Origin: an uncultured Eggerthella sp. | Lineage (GTDB): Bacteria > Actinomycetota > Coriobacteriia > Coriobacteriales > Eggerthellaceae | Length of the DNA: 64,000 bases | NCBI GenBank assembly: GCA_958431815.1 | Contig: CAUASB010000002.1 | Location: 1-64,000, forward strand | Direction: 5' to 3' | Shown: positions 8,619 through 16,907 of the stretch, one piece after another | Layout of the letters: every line of letters starts with the position of its first letter | Position numbering within the stretch: the first letter of the stretch is position 1 | Notes under the pieces: model-generated | What the model was told of the DNA's origin: nothing | Seen by the model: the letters and a program-made list of their open reading frames with translations, nothing else | The model's database searches: none | Translations under genes and position numbers: made by a program

Positions 8619-10442
8619 CTATTCAACCGTTACCGATTTTGCCAGGTTGCGCGGCTGGTCAACGTCGCACCCGCGGGCAACCGCGACGGCACGCGCCAAA
8701 AGCTGCAGCGGAACGCTTGCCGTGATGGGCATGAACGCATCACGCACCTTAGGAATGTAAATAACATGGTCGGCAACCTTCTTGATGGCTTCGTCACCCT
8801 CAGTTGCGATGGCGATGATCTTCGCGCCACGGCTCTTCGACTCTTCCAGGTTGGAAACCGTCTTGTCGTACGTGGGGCTCTGCGTTGCCACGGCAACAAT
8901 GGGGAACCCTTCGTCGAGCAGGGCAATAGGGCCATGCTTCATTTCGCCAGCAGCATACGCCTCGGCATGGATGTAGCTGATTTCCTTCAGCTTCAGTGCG
9001 CCTTCGTAGCATGTTGCCTCGCCCAGGCCACGGCCAATGTAGAGCGTGGACTGACGACCGTCGAAGAAGTGGGCCGCTTCATCGATAGAAGAAGTGTCCT
9101 GCAGAATCTCCTCGATCTGGTCGGCGGTATCGGCCAATTCGCTGAACAGCATGCGCACCTGGTTGAGCGTGAGCTTGCCCTTTGCGCGGCCCAGAAGCAT
9201 AGCCAAAAGCGTAAGGCTTACCACCTGGCCGATGAACGACTTCGTAGAAGCAACGGCAATTTCCTTGTTGGCCTTGGTGTAGATAACGCCGTCCGATTCG
9301 CGCGCAACAGGCGAGCCGATTACGTTGGTGATGCCGAACACCTTAGCGCCCTTAATGCGAGCATCGCGGATAGCGGCAAGCGTGTCGGCCGTTTCGCCCG
9401 ACTGGGAAACGGCAACCACCAGCGTAGTGGGCGTGATGATGGGGTTGCGGTAGCGGAATTCGCTGGCAACCTCTACTTCGGTGGGAATGCGTGCCCAACC
9501 TTCAATGAGGTTCTTGGCAATAAGGCCTGCGTGGTACGAAGTGCCGCAGCCGATAAGGTACACGCGGTCGATGTAGTTGAGCTCCTGGCGGGTAAGCGTA
9601 AGCTCGTCGATGGAAATCTCATGACCCGACATACGGCCCGCAAGCGTGTCGCGCACAACACGGGGCTGCTCGTGGATTTCCTTCAGCATGAAGTCGGGAT
9701 AGCCGCCCTTTTCCGCAACGTCAACGTCCCAGTCGACGTGCGTTACCAAAGGCTCGATGGGGTTGCCCTGCGCATCGAAGTAGTCGATGCGGTCAGGGTG
9801 CATTACCGCAAGCTGATTGTCTTCCAAGATAACCACATCGCGCGTGGCATCGATAAGTGCAATGATGTCGGAGCCCAAATAGCTGCCGTTTTCGCCCACG
9901 CCTAGAACAATGGGGGAATCTTTGCGGCCAACCACAATTTCGCCGGGATGGTCGTGATGCATAACAGCAAGGCCGTACGCGCCCGAAAGGCTGTTCACCG
10001 TTTTGCGCACCGCTTCAAGCAGGTCGCCTTCGTAGTTTTCCTCTACCAAGTGAGCAGCCACTTCGGTGTCGGTGTCGGAAGAGAACGTATGGCCCTTTGC
10101 CAGCAGGTCTTCCTTGAGTTCAGCGAAGTTTTCGATGATGCCGTTGTGAACCACGGCGATGTCATTGGTGCAGGCGGTATGGGGGTGCGCATTGCGCTCA
10201 CTGGGAACACCATGGGTAGCCCAGCGGGTATGGCCGATACCACAGGAGCCCAGGCACATATCGGGACGAACGGCATCAACGAGCTCGGACACCTTACCCA
10301 GACGCTTTACCACGTTGATCTGCGTACCGTCGTCAACGGCAATGCCCGCCGAATCGTATCCGCGATACTCAAGGCGCTTCAGGCCTTCAAGCAAAATGTC
10401 CTTTGCCTGAAGGGAACCGGTGTAGCCAACAATTCCGCACAT
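8619..10442 (-). CDS. glmS: Glutamine-fructose-6-phosphate aminotransferase (isomerizing)
   Basis: A 607-residue GlmS making glucosamine-6-phosphate for peptidoglycan. It begins MCGIVGYTGS, so the nucleophilic cysteine is residue 2 of the gene product and becomes N-terminal on processing. The class II glutaminase half contains GIGHTRWATHG and HNGIIENF. Two SIS isomerase domains follow (CGTSYHAGL, SQSGETADTLAAI, ending DQPRNLAKSVTVE). The open frame extends nine codons upstream of ATG 10442, but that ATG places the cysteine correctly and has TTTGGAG ahead. It is the first gene of a six-gene minus-strand operon. No glmS ribozyme was recognised in the 5' region. Confidence 0.96.
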   Translation of the reverse strand: MCGIVGYTGSLQAKDILLEGLKRLEYRGYDSAGIAVDDGTQINVVKRLGKVSELVDAVRPDMCLGSCGIGHTRWATHGVPSERNAHPHTACTNDIAVVHNGIIENFAELKEDLLAKGHTFSSDTDTEVAAHLVEENYEGDLLEAVRKTVNSLSGAYGLAVMHHDHPGEIVVGRKDSPIVLGVGENGSYLGSDIIALIDATRDVVILEDNQLAVMHPDRIDYFDAQGNPIEPLVTHVDWDVDVAEKGGYPDFMLKEIHEQPRVVRDTLAGRMSGHEISIDELTLTRQELNYIDRVYLIGCGTSYHAGLIAKNLIEGWARIPTEVEVASEFRYRNPIITPTTLVVAVSQSGETADTLAAIRDARIKGAKVFGITNVIGSPVARESDGVIYTKANKEIAVASTKSFIGQVVSLTLLAMLLGRAKGKLTLNQVRMLFSELADTADQIEEILQDTSSIDEAAHFFDGRQSTLYIGRGLGEATCYEGALKLKEISYIHAEAYAAGEMKHGPIALLDEGFPIVAVATQSPTYDKTVSNLEESKSRGAKIIAIATEGDEAIKKVADHVIYIPKVRDAFMPITASVPLQLLARAVAVARGCDVDQPRNLAKSVTVE

Positions 10443-10706
10443 ATATAAACTCCAAACGTTGAGGAACACGTCGTATAAACCGTTACATTTTACCGTATCC
10501 CCGTTTCAGCCCCCAATAAGGGCACCATGGCTCCACAAACTGGCACTCCCCCGCACAACGATGCGGTTGCGCTGCGGGCTTGCCAACCTGCCAAGCCATT
10601 CACCACCACACAAGTCCGCCATGTCACATCGCCACGAATTCAGCGTACCTGATGGAAAAGACGGCATTGGCATACCACGCACAAACGCGCTTGCTACGAT
10701 AAGGTC

Positions 10707-11546
10707 ATGAATACTTCCACCTCGCGGCGCACTGCCGCACCCCAAAACAATAAAAATGCCCGAAAAGGCAGCAAACTCCCCTTCATCGTTGTTGCCGTCA
10801 TCGTGATCGCTGTAGCGGTGTTTGCCGCCGTTGCCATCAACTACGCAAACCAGAACAAGTACAACTGGGACAACCTGAAGTTGGAAAACGGCCGCATGGT
10901 GTACTACGAGAAAGGCGATGTTGCCTCAACAACCGGTATCGACGTTTCCGATTTGCAGGGTTCCATCGACTGGGAAGCCGTGAAAAACGACGGCATCGAC
11001 TTCGCTATGCTTCGCTGCGGCAGACGCGGTTCCACCGAAGGCCAGCTTTACACCGACACCAAATACTACGAGAACGTTGAAGGCGCCACCCGCGCCGGCC
11101 TGCCCCACGGTGTGTACTTCTTTTCCCAGGCAACGAATGAACAGGAAGCACTTGAGGAAGCCGAATACGTGCTGAACCTCATCAACGGCGCCGGCGTTAC
11201 CTATCCCGTGGTTTACGACCAGGAGCCAGTAACCGATTCCAGCGGCCGCGCCAACAACCTTTCCGCCGAGCAGCTTACCAAGAACGCGCAGACGTTCTGC
11301 AAGCGCATCGAAGAAGCCGGCTACACGCCTATGGTGTACGGCAATCAGTACGACCTTTCGCGCCTGAACATCGACCAGGTGAATGCTGCGGTATGGTACG
11401 CCGAGTACACTGACAGCCACCCCACCAGCAGCTATCACGATTTCGTGATGTGGCAGTACTCGCATACCGGTAAGGTGAGCGGCATCAGCACCAACGTTGA
11501 TATGGACATTCTGTTCGAAGCAGATTGGATCAGCCCGGAGCGATAA
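10707..11546 (+). CDS. Membrane-anchored glycoside hydrolase family 25 lysozyme
   Basis: A 279-residue protein with a basic cytoplasmic N-terminus, one membrane segment (residues about 24-45) and an outside GH25 domain that cleaves peptidoglycan between N-acetylmuramic acid and N-acetylglucosamine. Family landmarks are GIDVSDLQGSIDWEAV (first catalytic aspartate), DFAMLRCGRRG, GVYFFSQA, the D-x-E pair in PVVYDQEPV near residue 172, and the C-terminal FVMWQYSHTGKVSGI...VDMDI. No good Shine-Dalgarno sequence precedes the ATG. TACGAT ends six bases upstream, so the message may be leaderless. Transcribed divergently from glmS. Confidence 0.9.
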   Translation: MNTSTSRRTAAPQNNKNARKGSKLPFIVVAVIVIAVAVFAAVAINYANQNKYNWDNLKLENGRMVYYEKGDVASTTGIDVSDLQGSIDWEAVKNDGIDFAMLRCGRRGSTEGQLYTDTKYYENVEGATRAGLPHGVYFFSQATNEQEALEEAEYVLNLINGAGVTYPVVYDQEPVTDSSGRANNLSAEQLTKNAQTFCKRIEEAGYTPMVYGNQYDLSRLNIDQVNAAVWYAEYTDSHPTSSYHDFVMWQYSHTGKVSGISTNVDMDILFEADWISPER

Positions 11547-11554
11547 GCGCATCC

Positions 11555-11605
11555 ATTCGGGCGCATCGAGCTTGCAAAGCATCCAGCGTCCCGATGCGCC
11601 CGAAT
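11555..11605. repeat. 14-bp inverted repeat behind the lysozyme gene
   Basis: ATTCGGGCGCATCG (11555-11568) and CGATGCGCCCGAAT (11592-11605) pair perfectly around a 23-base loop. No T-run follows; a proper terminator lies 45 bases further on. Confidence 0.6.
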
Positions 11606-11649
11606 TAGACAATCCCCTGGGTCCATCCAAATTGTCCGTTCAATACAGA

Positions 11650-11691
11650 AAGCCCCTTGATTCGTCGGGAATCAAGGGGCTTTTCGTTTTT
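11650..11691 (+). terminator. Intrinsic terminator of the lysozyme gene
   Basis: AAGCCCCTTGATT pairs with AATCAAGGGGCTT around a seven-base loop and is followed by TTCGTTTTT. It sits between convergent genes and may also serve the trigger-factor-like gene. Confidence 0.9.
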
Positions 11692-11795
11692 ACGTGCATG
11701 CACGCATCTATTCACCTGTGCCGAGCTTGCAGGCACCGCATCCGAAGGCTCGCCATGTTAGCTTTTCAGCGCGCAAATGCTTCTTCGGCCAGCAC

Positions 11796-12851
11796 CTATT
11801 CGGCAACCACGAATTCGGTATTCGCCATGATCCAGCCTGCGGCCTTCATACGGGAAGCGCCTTCCTTCAGAAGGGTGCTACGACCAGACTTCTGCATGGC
11901 GTCGAATGCTTCTTCCTCACGGCCAGGAGCGATGTTGCGCATGGCAGCAATCATGTCGCCCGGCTCGAGCTTCAAAGCCTCGTGACGGAAGATGGCATCG
12001 AGGATGAAGCCCTGCAGCAGCTGCATCTTGGCCTGCGTTGCCAGGTTGGCGCGCACCTCTTCTTCCGTAAGATGCTGCTGCGCATAAAATGCATCGAGCG
12101 CCGTGCCTTCCTGCGCCAGCTGAGCCAGGAACGTTTCATAGAGCTCCTGCGTCATAACCTCGATCATCTTCGGGGAAATCTCGCCTTCGAAGCGCTTGGC
12201 ATACTCATCCATGGCAGCGGCCATCTTCATCTGCTCGTAGCGGTTGGCAAGCTCTTCTTCGGACGTGGCACGGAAGCGCTGGCGAAGCTCGGCAACCGTG
12301 GAAATGCCCATGGGCTTCATGTTCTCCGCAACCCATTCGTCGGTGAGCTCGGGCACCTCTACCGCTTGGTCATCAGGCTGCAAGCCCTGCTGAGCCGCCG
12401 CGAACTGACGAACCAGAATACCAATCTGCTCATCGATGTCGGATTCGGCAACCTCGGGCTTCGGCTCAACTTCCACCTTCACGGGCTTGTAGCTGGAAAG
12501 CTCGAACTCAGGCTTCACCAAAACCGTCATGTCGAAGCTGAACATCTTGTCGGGCTCAGGAGTTTCCTCCGATTCGATGCCATAGGTGGAAACGGGCAGT
12601 GCGCCCTGCTTTTCCAGCGCAAAAGGAACAAGATAGTTGATTACCGCATTGTAAACGGCAGCCTTGCCATCCTCTTCGCCCAATGCGTTGTAGATCTTTT
12701 CCAGCGCAGTTTCGCCTTCGAGCTGATCCATCTGGTACTGCACAACAAACGCATCAAGGCCATCGGTGAATGCCTTGCTCATTTCAGCAGCAGAGGCAGA
12801 AACACGCAGACGAAGCTCTTCGCCGCTATCTTTAAGCTGTTCGACCTTCAT
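11796..12851 (-). CDS. Trigger-factor-like chaperone lacking the PPIase domain
   Basis: A 351-residue protein. The first ~145 residues correspond to the trigger factor N-terminal domain (MFSFDMTVLVKPEFELSSYK), and residues ~150-320 to the C-terminal chaperone domain (VPELTDEWVAENM, TVAELRQRFRATSEEELANRY). The FKBP-like prolyl isomerase domain normally between them is absent. The ribosome-docking GFRxGK signature is also missing: the equivalent region reads VVQYQMDQLEGETALEKIY. Trigger factors are usually 430-450 residues. ATG 12851 follows AAAGGAG with good spacing. It is probably a paralogue with a specialised client or an off-ribosome role; that function is inferred, not known. Confidence 0.75.
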   Translation of the reverse strand: MKVEQLKDSGEELRLRVSASAAEMSKAFTDGLDAFVVQYQMDQLEGETALEKIYNALGEEDGKAAVYNAVINYLVPFALEKQGALPVSTYGIESEETPEPDKMFSFDMTVLVKPEFELSSYKPVKVEVEPKPEVAESDIDEQIGILVRQFAAAQQGLQPDDQAVEVPELTDEWVAENMKPMGISTVAELRQRFRATSEEELANRYEQMKMAAAMDEYAKRFEGEISPKMIEVMTQELYETFLAQLAQEGTALDAFYAQQHLTEEEVRANLATQAKMQLLQGFILDAIFRHEALKLEPGDMIAAMRNIAPGREEEAFDAMQKSGRSTLLKEGASRMKAAGWIMANTEFVVAE

Positions 12852-12994
12852 AGGTCTCCTTTCCAACGAGGCGCACATCGCAAACGCGGCGGCGCAATCG
12901 TATAATTCCCCATAAACGTCAAAGCGCCCCGTTGCCGCACTGCGGTAGCGAAACGCATCAACTTGTGCTTATAACGTGGAAGGGAACTAATTCC

Positions 12995-13279
12995 GTGACA
13001 TTCAATGATAGCGAAACCGGCGGCAAACGCTACACCCTGCGCCCCACTTTCACGCCCCTTCCGAAAACAAAGAAACATGCCGAAACGCAGTCAGGCGCCG
13101 GGAAGGAACCGCCATCCGTCGCTCACTCGGAATCCGAAACCGTTCAGGCAAAGAGGCAGAACCCCGCCGCTTCCGTTATCCGCGCCGCCAACGAAGATGA
13201 CGATCTGTACGACCCCTACTCCGACTATCACGACGGCACCCTGAAAGCCGCCGAATTCGAAGAAGACCCTTGGAGATAA
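12995..13279 (+). CDS. Small hypothetical protein with acidic C-terminus
   Basis: A 94-residue protein starting at GTG 12995, nine bases after GGAAGGGA. An upstream ATG frame exists from 12932 but has no ribosome binding site. The N-terminal VTFNDSETGGKRYTLRP and PTFTPLPKTKK segments and the acidic end NEDDDLYDPYSDYHDGTLK...EEDPWR look like real protein, but no family was recognised. No membrane segment or cysteine. Divergent from the trigger-factor-like gene, convergent with rplT. Confidence 0.6.
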   Translation: MTFNDSETGGKRYTLRPTFTPLPKTKKHAETQSGAGKEPPSVAHSESETVQAKRQNPAASVIRAANEDDDLYDPYSDYHDGTLKAAEFEEDPWR

Positions 13280-13290
13280 GTTTTCATAAT

Positions 13291-13426
13291 CCGGGTATGC
13301 GCTAGTAAATCAGCAAGCGACGTTCTGGCGAGTGCAGGAGAATTGAAAGGCCCATAGGGCTGGCCTTTGCGCCGCCCTATGGGCCTTGAGATTTTCCTGT
13401 GCCGTCAGAACGCCGCGCAGCGTCAT
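13291..13426. repeat. Structured dispersed repeat, copy A
   Basis: Begins GGTATGCGCTAGTAAATCAGC and ends GCGCAGCGTCAT, matching copies at 35556-35763 and 38109-38238. Inside are an outer stem (CGTTCTG 13321-13327 / CAGAACG 13406-13412) and a perfect 14-bp inner hairpin (13347-13360 with 13374-13387, AAGGCCCATAGGGC). It lies between convergent genes, as do the other two copies. Confidence 0.75.
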
Positions 13427-13444
13427 AACGTCTCAGACGAAAGA

Positions 13445-13467
13445 AAGGTCCGCTGCAAGCGGACCTT
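13445..13467 (-). terminator. Terminator of the infC-rpmI-rplT operon
   Basis: On the minus strand AAGGTCCGC pairs with GCGGACCTT around five bases, followed by TCTTTC, directly behind the rplT stop. Confidence 0.85.
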
Positions 13468-13471
13468 CAAA

Positions 13472-13825
13472 CTACAGAGCCTTCTTAGCAACCTCAACGA
13501 GAGAAGCAAATGCTTCGGGATCGTTGATAGCCATGTCGGAGAGCACCTTGCGGTCGAGCTCTACGCCAGCCTTCTTCAAGCCGTTCATGAAAACGGAGTA
13601 GGACAGGCCGTTGATACGAGCAGCAGCGTTGATGCGGGTGATCCACAGACGACGAACTTCGCGCTTCTTGTTGCGACGATCGCGGTACTGGTACTGGAGA
13701 GAATGCTGAACCTGTTCCTTAGCGGCACGGTAGGAACGGGACTTTGCACCGTAGTAACCCTTTGCACGATTCAGAACGGTACGGCGCTTCTTATGAGCGG
13801 ATACAGCACGCTTTACACGAGGCAT
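13472..13825 (-). CDS. rplT: 50S ribosomal protein L20
   Basis: A 117-residue L20 of normal length (MPRVKRAVSAHKKRRTVLN start, LWITRINAAARINGLSYS core, LSDMAINDPEAFASLVE end). L20 nucleates 23S rRNA folding early in 50S assembly and in many bacteria represses its own operon. ATG follows AGGAGG. Third gene of infC-rpmI-rplT. Confidence 0.98.
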   Translation of the reverse strand: MPRVKRAVSAHKKRRTVLNRAKGYYGAKSRSYRAAKEQVQHSLQYQYRDRRNKKREVRRLWITRINAAARINGLSYSVFMNGLKKAGVELDRKVLSDMAINDPEAFASLVEVAKKAL

Positions 13826-13855
13826 ACTTGTTTCCTCCTATTACTTATATATCGA

Positions 13856-14053
13856 TTAGCGAAGACCAAGGTTACGAGCTACAACCTTCTGGTCTGCAGC
13901 GGAAACCTCAGTTTCGTGACGGAAATTACGCTTACGCTTCTGGCTCTTCTTGGTCATGATGTGAGACTTGTAAGCCTTAGCGCGCATGATCTTACCGGAG
14001 CCGGTTACGCGGAAGCGCTTGGCGGTGCCGGAATGAGTCTTCATCTTGGGCAT
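13856..14053 (-). CDS. rpmI: 50S ribosomal protein L35
   Basis: A 65-residue L35 (MPKMKTHSGTAKRFRVTGSGK...SHIMTKKSQKRKRNFR). Its ATG shares one base with the infC stop (TAATG), so translation is probably coupled. Confidence 0.97.
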   Translation of the reverse strand: MPKMKTHSGTAKRFRVTGSGKIMRAKAYKSHIMTKKSQKRKRNFRHETEVSAADQKVVARNLGLR

Positions 14054-14607
14054 TAGTTGTCCTTCCCTTGTTCGTCCTTCTTTTTCTTCACCGTCGTAGG
14101 CAACGGAGCGATAAGCATATGCATGTTGCGGCCTTCCATCTTAGGCTGGTTTTCGATGACCGCTACATCCTTCAAGTCGTCCGCCAGACGCTCCAGAATG
14201 CTCAGACCTTGTTCAGGATGAGACATTTCACGACCGCGGAACATGATGGTGATCTTAACCTTGGAACCTGCCTCCAAGAAACGAAGCACGTGCTTCTTCT
14301 TGGTGGTGTAGTCGCCCACATCGATCTTGGGACGGAACTTCATTTCCTTGGTTTCGATCTTGCTCTGGTTCTTGCGCGCCTGCTTGGCCTTGATGGCCTG
14401 GTCGTACTTGAACTTACCGTAGTCCATGATGCGACATACCGGCGGCTTGGCCTGAGGTGCGATCTCTACCAAGTCATAGCCCTCGTTGTCGGCGATGCGC
14501 TGGGCTTGCTCGATAGGATAGATCCCCAACTGCGACCCATCATAAGCAATCAGGCGGCATTCCTTAACCCTGATGGCTTCGTTGAGCCTTGGTTCTTGAG
14601 CTGCTAT
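14053..14607 (-). CDS. infC: Translation initiation factor IF-3, probable ATA start
   Basis: A 184-residue IF-3, which binds the 30S subunit, prevents premature 50S joining and checks the start codon. The N-domain runs from EPRLNEAIRVKECRLIAYDGSQLG, then the lysine-rich linker (KFKYDQAIKAKQARKNQ) and the C-domain (VKITIMFRGREMSHPEQG). The chosen start is ATA at 14607, in the frame ATA-GCA-GCT-CAA-GAA, because a strong AAGGAGGTG lies six bases ahead of it and no ATG/GTG/TTG fits that site. An ATG 36 bases upstream (14644) lacks such a site. Non-canonical starts are characteristic of infC because IF-3 discriminates against them, giving autoregulation. Confidence 0.92.
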   Translation of the reverse strand: MAAQEPRLNEAIRVKECRLIAYDGSQLGIYPIEQAQRIADNEGYDLVEIAPQAKPPVCRIMDYGKFKYDQAIKAKQARKNQSKIETKEMKFRPKIDVGDYTTKKKHVLRFLEAGSKVKITIMFRGREMSHPEQGLSILERLADDLKDVAVIENQPKMEGRNMHMLIAPLPTTVKKKKDEQGKDN

Positions 14608-14668
14608 GGTGCCCACCTCCTTCTTTCTGTGTTTCGGTGCTACCATGCACGAACCAAATTCTGCCGAT

Positions 14669-14702
14669 AAAAAAGAAAAACCTGCGATCACACGATTGCA
14701 GG
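14669..14702 (-). terminator. Attenuator-like hairpin in the infC leader
   Basis: On the minus strand CCTGCAATCGTGTGATCGCAGG, a five-base stem with extra pairing inside, is followed by TTTTTCTTTTTT, about 60 bases before the infC start. A terminator ahead of infC-rpmI-rplT fits transcription attenuation, as in the L20 leader of Firmicutes; the anti-terminator was not worked out. Confidence 0.6.
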
Positions 14703-14801
14703 CCACACGAATCTTGCTAGGCAAGTTCTATTCATATGACCCATCAGCAACCTTGCGGCGCCGAACCAGGTGGAAGCAGGTAGCTTCTCTTGAAATCAGC
14801 T

Positions 14802-14816
14802 TTAGTAGAATACCAT
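14802..14816 (-). CDS. Possible four-residue leader peptide (MVFY) ahead of infC
   Basis: ATG-GTA-TTC-TAC-TAA with a perfect AGGAGG five bases upstream lies in the long infC leader, between a TATAAT at 14888-14893 and the attenuator hairpin. It could be a sensor of translation or a chance occurrence. Confidence 0.35.
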   Translation of the reverse strand: MVFY

Positions 14817-14887
14817 GTTTTCCTCCTGCGCGAAGCAGAAAGTTCAGATATCTGAAAAATTCATGCGCAGACATGAGCGCGGCTTTC

Positions 14888-14893
14888 ATTATA
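14888..14893 (-). promoter_or_regulatory. -10 box of the infC-rpmI-rplT promoter
   Basis: TATAAT on the minus strand; it overlaps the stop codon of the upstream kinase gene. A TTCTGC lies 16 bases further upstream as a poor -35. The implied leader is about 275 bases. Confidence 0.5.
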
Positions 14894-16358
14894 CTGCAGC
14901 AACTTGTGCGCAGAACGTCATGACAACCGCAAGCACAAAGGGAACGGCCACAGCAACCACTAGGAACTCCGCATACAACGGCCATCTGCGCAACAAGGGG
15001 AATTTCCTACGCAGCATACGCCTGTCGGAAAGCTCATAGCAGATGCACGTTGCCGAGGGAATCAAGAACACCAGATACTCCACCGCCCTGAACCAAGCCG
15101 GGTAATGCGCTTCCGGCATGTTAACTTGCGGCCAGAAGCACCCCGAAACGCCCACTGCCACAATCAATAGCCAGAATAGCACCAACGCCACGTTCCACGT
15201 CATGCCCAGCGCAGGAGGAATGCGCTGCAACAGACGAACAACGACGTTTGGGCCTTTACTCTTAGAAAGACCGTCTCCCTCAGCCTGCTTGTCACCTGCA
15301 GCAAGACGGTTTTCACCCGATGCATTGGCGGCACCCATTCGATGTTGGAACGCTGATGCACCTTCCGTAAACGCCTGCTGCATCTTGGCAACCGAAGCGT
15401 AGCGAGCGTCGGGGTCGAACGCGCAGGCGCGCAGAATCACCTGGCGAAACTCTTCAGGAACCGCTGAATCAGCAAACCCCGTCTGCCTATCCTTCGCGTC
15501 TGCCTCGCGCTCAGTAAGGCAATAGAACAGCAGCATACCCAACGCGTACACATCGCTGCGTACGTCGGTCTGACCAAAGCCGTACTGCTCGGGCGGCGCA
15601 TAGGCGCGCGTGCCGAAATAGGTGGTATCGGAATCGTTCCCTGCGCGGTAGCAACGTGCAATGCCAAAATCGATCAGCGTCACCTTGCCCCAGGAAAGAA
15701 TAAGGTTCGCAGGCTTCAGATCGCGGTGGATGATGGGCGGGTTGAAATGTTCGTGCAGTTCGCGCACGGCGTTGCATATTTGCGGGAACACCTCAACAGC
15801 CAGCTGCGGCGATGGGTCAAGGCGGTACACCACATCCTGCAGGGTTTCACCTTGGACATATTCCATCACAACGACCAGCTCGTCTTTAAGCTGGTACAGT
15901 GCGTAAATCTGCGGCAGATGTTCAAAGTGTGCACCGCGCTGCTGCGCCTGGTAGAGCTCCCGGTACGCCTGGCCAAGGCCGTTGGCCGCTTTCAAATATT
16001 TACGGATATACGGCCCACGCTCGGCGCCACCTTCATCTATATAAGTAACCAGCTGAGTTGTTTCAGAGGCCGATGTCTTCAGCACCTTGTCTACACGATA
16101 GCGATTGTCGTATTCAACTAAGGCGAGGAACGCAGAGAGCTCGCCTTCGTCGGCAGCTTTATCTTCGACAGCTTGCAGCCCCTCCCCGCTCACGGAAGGC
16201 GCCGCTGAAGGCCGAGCTTCACCACCCGACTCCAGCGAGGGCGCAACACCTGCGGCAGGCACAGCAAGACGGCCCTCGCCTTCGGTAGAAGGAGCAGGGC
16301 CGCCTTGCCCGCTTTCGGCATGGGCGCCGAACACCGGTATTTCACTGGTTGAAGGCAC
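14889..16358 (-). CDS. Ser/Thr protein kinase with C-terminal membrane segments
   Basis: A 489-residue protein. Residues ~1-75 are low-complexity (Ala/Gly/Ser/Glu). Residues ~85-330 form a Hanks-type kinase domain with ATP-binding lysine near K120 (YIRKYL), catalytic HRDLKPANLI at 211 and DFG at 230, and APPEQYGFGQTDVRSDVYALG. The C-terminus has two or three hydrophobic helices, so the kinase faces the cytoplasm from a C-terminal anchor; no PASTA domains. The start is set at GTG 16358, which overlaps the stop of the upstream HTH gene by one base (TAGTG); its ribosome binding site is weak. Kinase and HTH protein are probably one functional pair. Confidence 0.85.
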   Translation of the reverse strand: MPSTSEIPVFGAHAESGQGGPAPSTEGEGRLAVPAAGVAPSLESGGEARPSAAPSVSGEGLQAVEDKAADEGELSAFLALVEYDNRYRVDKVLKTSASETTQLVTYIDEGGAERGPYIRKYLKAANGLGQAYRELYQAQQRGAHFEHLPQIYALYQLKDELVVVMEYVQGETLQDVVYRLDPSPQLAVEVFPQICNAVRELHEHFNPPIIHRDLKPANLILSWGKVTLIDFGIARCYRAGNDSDTTYFGTRAYAPPEQYGFGQTDVRSDVYALGMLLFYCLTEREADAKDRQTGFADSAVPEEFRQVILRACAFDPDARYASVAKMQQAFTEGASAFQHRMGAANASGENRLAAGDKQAEGDGLSKSKGPNVVVRLLQRIPPALGMTWNVALVLFWLLIVAVGVSGCFWPQVNMPEAHYPAWFRAVEYLVFLIPSATCICYELSDRRMLRRKFPLLRRWPLYAEFLVVAVAVPFVLAVVMTFCAQVAAV

Positions 16359-16777
16359 TAGCAGATGGTTTCTTCCCCGAAGCGGTACAGTTCTTCGTCG
16401 GTCTTTTGAAGAGAATATCCCTTCTGTACTGCGAAAATGATAATGGCATCGCGCTTGTTCTTGCAATACAGCTCGTTTGCGCCCGCCGCTTGCAACAGCC
16501 GGTCGGTTTCGCGCAGGTTCAGGTGCATGGCGAACGCCAATTGCAGCACCTTGTTGCGCGACGCCTTGCGCGTCCCCTTGAAAATCTGATAGCCGAACGT
16601 GTCGTTCAGGCCCGCTTCATGGACCACCTTGGAACGCTGCAGGCCCTTTTCATCCAACAGCTGCTGCAGGTATTCCGACAAAGACCGCTTCGACGGGTTC
16701 GCCTTCGAAAAGAACGCGCCCGGGTCTGGCGAGGAAAGCAGCTCGTCAAGCAGTTCTTCTGTTAGGGGCTCTTTCAC
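16358..16777 (-). CDS. HTH (XRE-like) protein coupled to a Ser/Thr kinase
   Basis: A 139-residue cytoplasmic protein. Residues ~30-95 (SLSEYLQQLLDEKGLQRSKV ... GLNDTFGYQIFKGTRKASRN) look like an XRE-type helix-turn-helix, followed by LNLRETDRLLQAAG and a helical C-terminus. GTG 16777 was chosen because AAGGAGG lies nine bases ahead; the longer frame would translate this ribosome binding site into an Arg/Lys run. The stop overlaps the kinase start. Similar HTH-kinase neighbours occur in other Gram-positives, but the regulated genes are unknown. Confidence 0.7.
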   Translation of the reverse strand: MKEPLTEELLDELLSSPDPGAFFSKANPSKRSLSEYLQQLLDEKGLQRSKVVHEAGLNDTFGYQIFKGTRKASRNKVLQLAFAMHLNLRETDRLLQAAGANELYCKNKRDAIIIFAVQKGYSLQKTDEELYRFGEETIC

Positions 16778-16907
16778 GCGCCGCTTCCTCCTTCGCTTTC
16801 TTTTTCCACGAACCATAGTAGCAACCTCGGCGCTGCTCAGGCCGGCAGGATGCGTGATTCTCCAGGCAACGCGACGCTTCGTTCTTTTCGGGTACGTCAT
16901 TCCAGGG

